From NCBI GenBank assembly GCA_022360235.1, contig JAKSDE010000457.1, forward strand, positions 1 to 6,596: 6,596 nt of DNA, given 5' to 3'. Below the pieces are notes generated by a model. The model was not told the origin of the DNA. It did no database searches and saw only the letters and a list, made by a program, of their open reading frames with translations. Below, piece by piece: positions 1 to 4,948 of the stretch. Position numbers and translations under genes: made by a program. The first letter of the stretch is position 1, and each line of letters begins with the position of its first letter. The stretch comes from Cytophagales bacterium. Its GTDB lineage: Bacteria; Bacteroidota; Bacteroidia; Cytophagales; Amoebophilaceae.

Positions 1-249
1 AAAAAACAACAGCGAACAGATATATTGATTTATGATAGGACTGGAAAGCCGCTTATGATTGTAGAATGTAAGGGGCCCAGCATACCTATTGATAATAAAG
101 TTTTTGATCAAGCAGCCCGTTACAATATGGAGATAAAAGCCAAGCTTTTGGTAGTAACCAATGGGTTGAAACATTTTTGCTGTAAAATGGATTACTCCTC
201 TTCAACCTATGCGTTTTTAGAAGCAATTCCTTGTTTTAATCAATTGTAG
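1..249 (+). CDS. HsdR-N-terminal-like PD-(D/E)XK domain protein, 5' end cut off by the window
   Basis: The frame is open from base 1 (first codons read KKQQRTDILIYD) to a TAG at 247-249, so 82 residues are visible and the start lies outside the window. The TTG at 25 is an internal Leu, not a start. The visible part carries a PD-(D/E)XK nuclease-type core: Asp7 in RTDILIYD, then Glu22-Cys-Lys24 in IVECKGP, followed by a QAARY motif (37-41) and a VVTNG strand (about 54-58). This pattern is typical of the type I restriction enzyme R-subunit N-terminal family (HSDR_N / HSDR_N_2). In Bacteroidetes it often occurs as a short standalone protein of about 150 residues whose role is unknown. No helicase domain follows here, because the stop comes about 58 residues after ECK, so this is not a full HsdR. 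Nuclease activity is inferred from the motif only. It converges with htrA, with stop codons 6 bp apart. Confidence 0.8.
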   Translation, partial: KKQQRTDILIYDRTGKPLMIVECKGPSIPIDNKVFDQAARYNMEIKAKLLVVTNGLKHFCCKMDYSSSTYAFLEAIPCFNQL

Positions 250-251
250 TA

Positions 252-288
252 GCCACTACGCATCTCCATATTTCAGTGCGTAGTAGGC
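252..288. terminator. Inverted repeat at the convergent junction; possible bidirectional terminator
   Basis: Bases 255-262 (ACTACGCA) pair perfectly with 277-284 (TGCGTAGT). The stem extends by GCC 252-254 pairing with GGC 286-288 around one bulged A, giving 11 bp around a 14-nt loop. It spans the htrA stop codon and starts 2 bp after the stop of the upstream plus-strand gene. A shorter alternative hairpin, GTAGT 246-250 with ACTAC 255-259, overlaps both stops. There is no clear U-tract on either strand, so intrinsic termination is plausible from position and structure but not proven. Confidence 0.4.
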
Positions 289-1770
289 TTCCTCTCCTGA
301 TGGATAAACACCCTCTATCAGTATAGCGCCTTTCTTACTATTGAGCACTCTCACCAGGTCGTCTACATCGTTGATTATTTCCTTATCGATCAACTTAATG
401 ATAAATCCTTTTTTTATACCTACTTGTTGCCACTTGCCTCTTCCGACTTCTTTGACTTGTACACCTCCTTTGACATTCATCTTTTTCTGAGTGGCTTTAT
501 CGATGTTTTCAAAAGTAGCTCCTTCCACACTGACAGTGCTTTCTTTTCGTGCAATTTTAGACTGGCTCGCTACATCTTTCAAGGTAGCTGTGACCGTTCT
601 TTTTTTATCTTTTCTATAAAAAGTTATACGAACATTATCACCAGGTTTATGCCGAGCAACTTGTTCTATTAGCTGTGAAGTATTTTTTACTTCATTGTCG
701 TCGATAGCTGTGATTACATCGCCTTCTTTTAAGCCTGCTGTAGCAGCGGCACTTTTTTCATAAACTTCCCCTACGTAAACACCCCTATAATTGGTTAACT
801 TTTTCTCTTTAGCAAGTTCAGCATTGACGTCTGTGATACCAATCCCCAAAACTGCTCGTCGTATCGTACCATATTTCATTAAGTCGTCTGCTACTTTCTT
901 TACGATAGAGGAAGGAATAGCAAAGGAATAACCTGCAAAAGCACCTGTTGGTGTAGCAATCGCTGTGTTAATACCTACTAGCTCGCCTTTTAGATTAACC
1001 AAGGCTCCTCCACTATTTCCTCGATTAACGACAGCATCGGTTTGGATGAAAGATGTAACGGGCATACTACTCCTATCAATAATATCAAGGTTTCTAGCTT
1101 TAGCACTTACTATACCTGCTGTCACCGTAGATGTTAAATTAAATGGATTCCCTACGGCTAATACCCATTCTCCTATCTGTAATGCATCTGAGCTACCAAA
1201 CTGTAGATAAGGCAACCCCTTTACATCGATCTTTAATAAAGAAAGGTCTGTACTCGGATCACTTCCTACTAGCTTTGCTTCATATTTACGATTATCATTT
1301 AGGATCACCTCGATTTGATCGGCATTATCTGTTACATGATTATTCGTAACAATGTAACCATCTTCAGCAATAATTACTCCCGAACCAACAGATTGTTTAG
1401 GTGTATATTCGCGTTGTTCAGGTGGTTCAAAGTCAAAAAATCTGTCTCCAAAAAAATCTTTAAATAACTGATCTAGCGGACTATGGTAGTTAGGATGCTG
1501 TACAGTCTTTGCTTTGTAAGTACACTGGATATGTACTACGGCGGGTGTAGCTACCTCAGAGGCATAAATAAAGTTAAGTCCTTGCGGAACTGTAAAGCTA
1601 GAGTCGTCTAGGAGGTTAGTTAGATGAGTTTGTGGCTGCAGATTTTCTGATTTGTAAACGACTGTTCTTGATTCCTTGTAGCCCCAAAAACGATACCCTC
1701 CTACGGCTACTACCCCTCCTATCCATGCAGCTACCATCGTTCCTATAAAAAACTGTCTTTTGCTTATCAT
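256..1770 (-). CDS. htrA: HtrA/Deg-family periplasmic serine protease (Do-like) with two PDZ domains
   Basis: This 504-residue protein is a trypsin-like ATP-independent protease/chaperone that degrades or refolds damaged envelope proteins. Residues 8-28 form a hydrophobic N-terminal anchor or signal segment, placing the rest in the periplasm. The protease domain spans about 62-300. The triad is complete: His145 in VTNNHV, Asp175 in DPSTDLSLLKID, and Ser253 in GNSGGALVN. A Deg-type LA-loop-like insert (DQLFKDFFGDRFF, about 100-112) precedes the SVGSGVII strand. PDZ1 spans about 305-398, with carboxylate-binding loop LGIG at 308-311 and GLKEGDVITAID at 346-357. A more divergent PDZ2 spans about 418-502. 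The length is normal for the family. The start is ATG at 1770, directly before the hydrophobic segment, with only a weak purine-rich stretch (AAAGAGAGATA) upstream, as is common in Bacteroidetes. It is probably transcribed alone from its own promoter, since the debris region separates it from the YbbR-like gene. DegP versus DegQ type cannot be decided from sequence alone. Confidence 0.96.
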   Translation of the reverse strand: MISKRQFFIGTMVAAWIGGVVAVGGYRFWGYKESRTVVYKSENLQPQTHLTNLLDDSSFTVPQGLNFIYASEVATPAVVHIQCTYKAKTVQHPNYHSPLDQLFKDFFGDRFFDFEPPEQREYTPKQSVGSGVIIAEDGYIVTNNHVTDNADQIEVILNDNRKYEAKLVGSDPSTDLSLLKIDVKGLPYLQFGSSDALQIGEWVLAVGNPFNLTSTVTAGIVSAKARNLDIIDRSSMPVTSFIQTDAVVNRGNSGGALVNLKGELVGINTAIATPTGAFAGYSFAIPSSIVKKVADDLMKYGTIRRAVLGIGITDVNAELAKEKKLTNYRGVYVGEVYEKSAAATAGLKEGDVITAIDDNEVKNTSQLIEQVARHKPGDNVRITFYRKDKKRTVTATLKDVASQSKIARKESTVSVEGATFENIDKATQKKMNVKGGVQVKEVGRGKWQQVGIKKGFIIKLIDKEIINDVDDLVRVLNSKKGAILIEGVYPSGEEAYYALKYGDA

Positions 1771-1808
1771 TATCTCTCTTTTTAGTTAATCAAGTGTTAT
1801 TTACTAAG

Positions 1809-1827
1809 TAAAGATACGCAAATTTAA
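1809..1827 (-). promoter_or_regulatory. Candidate Bacteroidetes -7 promoter element(s) for htrA
   Basis: Read on the minus strand, bases 1826-1819 are TAAATTTG, an exact match to the Bacteroidetes -7 consensus TAnnTTTG, 48 nt upstream of the htrA ATG. A second near match, TATCTTTA (1816-1809), lies just downstream. No clear TTG -33 box is visible at the expected 19-21 nt spacing; the region there is simply AT-rich. The same TTAAATTTGC 10-mer occurs upstream of the leucine-dehydrogenase-like gene, which raises confidence somewhat. Confidence 0.4.
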
Positions 1828-1940
1828 GAAAATATGTTTAAAAAATCTCTGGAAGGGTGTATTTTGTAGCCCCTTAAAAAGAGGAAAAGATTTTAGCCAA
1901 TTTTCAACGGCAGTGACTCTACTAATCTTAGTTCCGGGTT

Positions 1941-2156
1941 GTGTGTCCAGCAAAGGCTGGTATTTTCAGCAGGAGATAGACCTGCCAGGTTAAAAGTCCA
2001 AAACCTGTAGCTTGGCTAGCAGCATGGCCAGAAATCAAGAGGTTGAAGCCTACCGACCAACTCACCGTCAGGGTGAGGCGAAGTATTAGGTCGTAGGGAA
2101 AACGAACACATAGGTGGCCTCGAAAACGCTAACCTCGAAGGCGGATCTATAGTATT
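1941..2156 (+). ncRNA. 5' fragment of a group II intron ribozyme (domain I part)
   Basis: The element starts with GUGUG, matching the group II 5' consensus GUGYG, and runs as a chain of perfect or near-perfect hairpins. These are CCAGC 1947-1951 with GCTGG 1956-1960; GCAGG 1969-1973 with CCTGC 1981-1985; CAGGTT 1986-1991 with AACCTG 2002-2007; TGGC 2013-2016 with GCCA 2027-2030; and CTCACC 2061-2066 with GGTGAG 2072-2077. The last sits inside a long stem, CCTAC-C-GACC 2049-2058 with GGTCGTAGG 2089-2097. The region is GC-richer than its surroundings and has no long frame. AACCT at 2131-2135 could act as EBS1 against the preceding exon bases GGGTT (1936-1940, one wobble). No domain V-like hairpin and no reverse transcriptase frame follow, so only the first roughly 216 nt survive and the element should be dead. 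The right boundary is set where an insertion-sequence-like end begins and is approximate. Identification rests on the 5' motif and folding. Confidence 0.55.
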
Positions 2157-2345
2157 GAGACTGTTGCAAAACTAGGTTACATCCCTTCTTGATAGGCTAT
2201 ATGAACGGATTTTGATGCGTTTGGCAGTAGTCTAGGATCTATCTATTTTTTGGCAAGGTTTTGGCATGCCATCAAGGTTTTTCTTGCCAATATGGCTACG
2301 CTATACATGAGTTTTGGTGAGCTAAGAGAGTCGTTTTAAGTGTAA
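2157..2345 (-). mobile_element. Insertion-sequence remnant: one terminal end with a decayed transposase tail
   Basis: GAGACTGTTGCAAAAC at 2157-2172 resembles the terminal inverted repeats of several IS4/IS5-related elements (GAG-C-TGTTGCAAAA type). Reading leftwards on the minus strand, a protein-like frame runs to a TAA at 2179-2177, 4 bp inside that end. It includes SLSSPKLMYSVAILARKT and, after one in-frame stop, IDPRLLPNASKSVHIAYQEGM. A transposase ending a few bases from the terminal repeat is the usual IS layout. Another in-frame stop lies upstream, and no second inverted end occurs in the window, so this is a one-ended remnant. The family is not recognised with certainty. The left limit is where the frame loses continuity and is approximate. 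It abuts the intron fragment on one side and the truncated YbbR-like gene on the other. Confidence 0.4.
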
Positions 2346-2423
2346 AAACACCGTATTGAATACTTGTTAAGGGTCGACTACTTAATATGTTTGGAGGACT
2401 TTTACTCCGCCTCTATCTAAAAA

Positions 2424-2813
2424 CTACTTTCCCGTTTTGGGTTTGATATGTAAAGAGAGTTTATCTGTAATGACTTTATTGACTGTCAGTTTACTCAATT
2501 TCTCTGTAGCAAGTTGATAAAGTTGCTTTTTTCCAATAAACTTTGTCTTTAGGGGGTTAGACAAGGAGATTTCAATGGGATCGCTTTTTCTAGCATAAAT
2601 GTACCTTACTAAATTCCATCCACTCCCTGTTACTTCGAGCACTATTTCATGGGGTAATTCTTCGACAGCCATTACCTTAGTAGTATCAAGCGTAAAGCTA
2701 ATGGGATAATTTATTTCTGTAACATAAGTCTTCCGCAAGGCATTAAAAAGCCACCATATCCCTGCTATGCAAATGCAAATTAAAATTATTTCCCATCTGT
2801 ACTTATTTTTCAA
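2424..2813 (-). CDS. YbbR-like (CdaR-type) membrane-anchored protein, probably truncated at the C-terminus
   Basis: This 129-residue protein has one N-terminal membrane segment (about 8-26, EIILICICIAGIWWLF) followed by a soluble region. That region has a YbbR-repeat look: YPISF at 36-40, the EELPHEIVLEVTGSGWNLVRY stretch at about 51-71, and an alternating beta-rich tail to VITDKLSLHI. YbbR-domain proteins are extracytoplasmic. In Firmicutes CdaR regulates the c-di-AMP cyclase, while in Bacteroidetes the family's role is poorly defined. The position just after yajC is the strongest support, because yajC - YbbR gene - coaE is a recurring Bacteroidetes order. Family members there are usually around 300 residues, so this one appears to lack about 60%. 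It ends in KPKTGK, no frame after 2424 continues the domain, and coaE is not downstream. IS-like debris begins within about 80 bp. Whether a functional short protein remains is unknown. The start is ATG at 2813, 31 bp after the yajC stop. Confidence 0.65.
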   Translation of the reverse strand: MKNKYRWEIILICICIAGIWWLFNALRKTYVTEINYPISFTLDTTKVMAVEELPHEIVLEVTGSGWNLVRYIYARKSDPIEISLSNPLKTKFIGKKQLYQLATEKLSKLTVNKVITDKLSLHIKPKTGK

Positions 2814-2844
2814 GGTAATACAAGTTTAGTATCTATTTCTTCTA

Positions 2845-3231
2845 TCAAGCTTTTTTTATGTATCTCTTGCTTGCTTCAAGTGAAACAGCAGTCTTTTCAA
2901 AGACAATTTTAGCTCCTTTGTTATCTACTTCTAAAGTGACGGTATCATTTTGAACACTACAGACTTTTCCGTGCATTCCCCCGATCGTTACAACTTGATC
3001 TCCTCTTTTAATTTTTTCAAAGAAGTCTCTTTGCTCTTTTTGTCTTCTTCGCTGGGGTCTTATCATAAAAAAGTAGAAAATAAGGATAATCGCTCCAAGT
3101 AAGGGGAGCTGTTTAAGAAAACCTCCTTCGCCGCCTGAAGCCTGTTCTTGTGTTTGTTCTTGTACTTGCTGTGCTTGTTCTTGTACTTCTTCTTGTATTT
3201 GCTGTGCTTGTAATAGTATATAGTTGAGCAT
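2845..3231 (-). CDS. yajC: Preprotein translocase subunit YajC
   Basis: YajC (128 residues) is a small single-pass inner-membrane protein that associates with SecDF-YidC and the SecYEG translocon. The diagnostic core is present: a membrane helix at about 42-57 (LPLLGAIILIFYFFMI) running into RPQRRRQKEQ (58-67), then a cytoplasmic beta-rich domain with GDQVVTIGGMHGKV (about 77-90) and VTLEVDNKGAKIVFEKTAV. The segment before the helix is unusual: residues 9-30 are two tandem 11-residue Gln/Glu-rich copies (AQQIQEEVQEQ and AQQVQEQTQEQ), followed by a Gly-rich linker (SGGEGG). Many YajC proteins have only a few residues there. The start is ATG at 3231; no later Met is available before the helix, and the repeats lie in frame. 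It sits between the YtxH-like gene (69 bp gap) and the YbbR-like gene (31 bp gap), which fits an operon. Confidence 0.95.
   Translation of the reverse strand: MLNYILLQAQQIQEEVQEQAQQVQEQTQEQASGGEGGFLKQLPLLGAIILIFYFFMIRPQRRRQKEQRDFFEKIKRGDQVVTIGGMHGKVCSVQNDTVTLEVDNKGAKIVFEKTAVSLEASKRYIKKA
3142..3207 (-). repeat. 33-bp tandem duplication inside yajC
   Basis: Two adjacent 33-bp units, 3142-3174 and 3175-3207, match at 28 of 33 positions. They encode the two 11-residue Gln/Glu-rich repeats of the YajC N-terminus, which agree at 8 of 11 residues. The unit is a multiple of three, so the frame is kept. An 11-residue periodicity with spaced Ala/Ile/Val is compatible with a hendecad helix or coiled coil. 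Confidence 0.85.
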
Positions 3232-3300
3232 AATTTTTATTTAGAAAATTGAACCATAGAATAAAAAAGTTATAAAAAAACACTTAAACGTATTATTTAG

Positions 3301-3615
3301 TTATTTATTTGCCTGCTTGTTGTTGGTATCGATCTGAGCAAACAGTTCATCTACCTCTTCTAAAAGCTTTTCTGCTTTATCTTTAGCATCACTGATTACA
3401 TGTTGGCCTGCTTCTTTTGCTTCGCTTGATACAATAGCTTTACTGTTAACTAACTCCTTGAGCAACTCCCGTAGCTTTTCTCTGTACTTTTTTAGCTTAT
3501 ACGAAAGTATATCTCTCGTATTTGAGCCCTTGTCAGGAGCAAAAAGTATCCCCCCTACAGCTCCTAGTGCTACACCGATGATTAAGGCAATAATATGTTC
3601 AAAATTTTTACGCAT
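3301..3615 (-). CDS. YtxH domain-containing small membrane protein
   Basis: This 104-residue protein has a Gly/Ala-rich hydrophobic segment at 8-26 (IIALIIGVALGAVGGILFA) that runs straight into LFAPDKGSNTRD (24-35). That is the family hallmark, of the form G-x-x-x-G-x-LFAP-x-x-G-x-x-TR. A long, highly charged, probably helical region (about 36-93, many Lys/Glu) follows. YtxH proteins are small general-stress or envelope-associated proteins with no defined biochemical activity, and none can be assigned here. The gene lies 33 bp after nusB and 69 bp before yajC on the same strand, so it is probably cotranscribed. The start is ATG at 3615, placed just before the hydrophobic segment. Confidence 0.85.
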   Translation of the reverse strand: MRKNFEHIIALIIGVALGAVGGILFAPDKGSNTRDILSYKLKKYREKLRELLKELVNSKAIVSSEAKEAGQHVISDAKDKAEKLLEEVDELFAQIDTNNKQANK

Positions 3616-3648
3616 AATTTATTGATTTTGTTTGCTATTAATAGCGAC

Positions 3649-4776
3649 TTAGTTATCTCCCTTGATCATTTTTTTCTCATAAAGCGTTTCTGCAATAGCA
3701 TCTAAGAGGCCATTAACAAACTGACCACTTTGGGGGGTGCTATATACTTTCGATATAGCTATATACTCATTGATAGAAACTTTTATGGGTATATTCATAA
3801 AATGGGTCATCTCACATATAGCAAGCTTAATGATAATTTTATCTAGCAAGGCCATACGATCAACAGACCAGTTTTTTACCTTTTGTGCAATTAATGCCTC
3901 ATATGTTGCTCCTTTTTCTACGGTCTTGCACACTAGTTCATTATAAAACTGCTTCTCTTCTTCCCACTGGGGAGATAGCTTTTCTACCTCTAAGTTAAGA
4001 GATTTTTCAGAAGATTTAAGGGTTTTAGTGACTATACGTGCTACAATAGGCTTATTTGCTGTCCACCTTAAGTCTAGGTCACTAAAAAAGTTACCTATAC
4101 TATTGTTTTTGAAAACAATATGGTTAGCTAAATATAGTAAAATTTGTCTTTCTTGTGCAATATTTACGCGAGGATACGAAATATAACGCTGAAAAGCCAA
4201 ATTTTTTTTTAAAAATTTGTTATACCAACTTTCTACGTAGTTTATTTTATCTTTCCACTTAATTTTTCTTTCGCGTACTAATGTCGAAAATGAAGGATTA
4301 TTTTCAAGACTTTGTAACAAGTAATTGTGGGAAAAGTGTGTTCCCTCTGTTGAAGCTCCTTCGTGTTGGGCTAACGCAGTTTTTTCTGACTGTTTTCTAG
4401 CAATATGCATCCACTCGATAAGCAACTGTAGTATAAGTAAGTAAGTCTCATAAATTGTATTTGCTTCTTTAATCAAACTTTTTTTTAAGTTGTGAAAGTC
4501 TTTTTCTACCTGATGCTTATAGAACAAAACTGCCTTTGCCACAAAGCTTTCAATACGGTCATCATCTGCTAATTGACGTGAGATAATAGTTTGTGTTTTG
4601 TTCAAGGAAGTCTCAAATAATGTTAACGCTTGCTTTTGCTCTTCTTCTGAAAAACTAGCAGCGATACAGCTATTGCGTAACGTTGCTATGGCTACATCGT
4701 AATTAGCTTTCTTGCCTAAGTAAAAAGCATAGAGATTTTGCATTGCCTTTATACGGAGTGATCTTCGATTGAACAT
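3649..4776 (-). CDS. nusB: Transcription antitermination factor NusB, long Bacteroidetes form
   Basis: NusB pairs with NusE (ribosomal protein S10) on boxA RNA to suppress termination, chiefly in rRNA operons. The protein opens with NRRSLRIKAMQNLYAFYLGK (3-22), which is the NusB N-terminal helix with its Arg-rich RNA-binding face. It ends with the conserved C-terminal helices: NWSVDRMALLDKIIIKLAICEM (302-323), then P-KVSINEYIAISKVYST (330-347) and FVNGLLDAI (353-361). At 375 residues it is more than twice the 139 of E. coli NusB. The extra length lies in the middle (about 60-280), a Lys/Glu-rich, mostly helical region. Long NusB proteins are common in Bacteroidetes, although the function of the insert is unknown. 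The ATG at 4776 is directly preceded by the palindrome AGGTTAACCT. It heads the nusB - YtxH - yajC - YbbR cluster. Confidence 0.92.
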   Translation of the reverse strand: MFNRRSLRIKAMQNLYAFYLGKKANYDVAIATLRNSCIAASFSEEEQKQALTLFETSLNKTQTIISRQLADDDRIESFVAKAVLFYKHQVEKDFHNLKKSLIKEANTIYETYLLILQLLIEWMHIARKQSEKTALAQHEGASTEGTHFSHNYLLQSLENNPSFSTLVRERKIKWKDKINYVESWYNKFLKKNLAFQRYISYPRVNIAQERQILLYLANHIVFKNNSIGNFFSDLDLRWTANKPIVARIVTKTLKSSEKSLNLEVEKLSPQWEEEKQFYNELVCKTVEKGATYEALIAQKVKNWSVDRMALLDKIIIKLAICEMTHFMNIPIKVSINEYIAISKVYSTPQSGQFVNGLLDAIAETLYEKKMIKGDN

Positions 4777-4942
4777 AGGTTAACCTGTCAATAGCATTAT
4801 GGATGATATAAGGAGCCTAGAAAAGCGGACTTCACGTCTTATTATCTATGAAAAAGTGACTAAAGCATTAGGTAAGCTGATACACAGCATCACTCCTCTA
4901 TGGTTTACGGTGCATTTTTTACATTCAGGATTGAGCATGGGC
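4777..4942. other. 166-bp intergenic region between the dehydrogenase gene and nusB
   Basis: The gap holds the presumed nusB promoter. A perfect 10-bp palindrome AGGTTAACCT (4777-4786) touches the nusB ATG and overlaps any ribosome binding site. TTGACA is readable on the minus strand just upstream of it, too close to the start to act as a -35 box. No TAnnTTTG-type element was found on the minus strand, so nusB may be read through from the dehydrogenase gene. On the plus strand a 49-codon frame (4799-4948) occupies most of the gap. Confidence 0.4.
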
Positions 4943-4948
4943 CTATGA
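4799..4948 (+). CDS. Possible 49-residue small ORF, unrecognised
   Basis: An ATG at 4799 opens 49 codons to a TGA at 4946-4948, overlapping the last 6 bases of the convergent dehydrogenase gene. The first half is charged (MDDIRSLEKRTSRLIIYEK) and the second is hydrophobic (ITPLWFTVHFLHSGLSMGL). It nearly fills a gap that has no other gene. There is no Shine-Dalgarno-like sequence and I recognise no family. It could be chance, a decayed gene fragment or a small membrane peptide. Confidence 0.2.
   Translation: MDDIRSLEKRTSRLIIYEKVTKALGKLIHSITPLWFTVHFLHSGLSMGL

Noticed and set aside
25..27. TTG as the start of the first gene
   Set aside because: The frame is open to base 1 and the upstream codons include the Asp of the PD-(D/E)XK motif, so the gene starts before the window.
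424..1349. Three plus-strand frames of 68-82 codons at 424-672, 965-1210 and 1143-1349
   Set aside because: All lie antisense inside the htrA coding region, whose frame carries an intact catalytic triad and PDZ domains. They have no recognisable domains.
2393..2408. GGAG/CTCC hairpin after the YbbR-like gene as a terminator
   Set aside because: It has only 4 bp of stem, an 8-nt loop and no U-tract, which is too weak to support.
3142..3207. CRISPR-like or regulatory repeat
   Set aside because: There are only two adjacent copies, in frame inside yajC without spacers. The repeat is a coding tandem duplication.
3737..3946. Plus-strand 69-codon frame
   Set aside because: It is antisense to the highly conserved C-terminal part of nusB, so it is a shadow frame.
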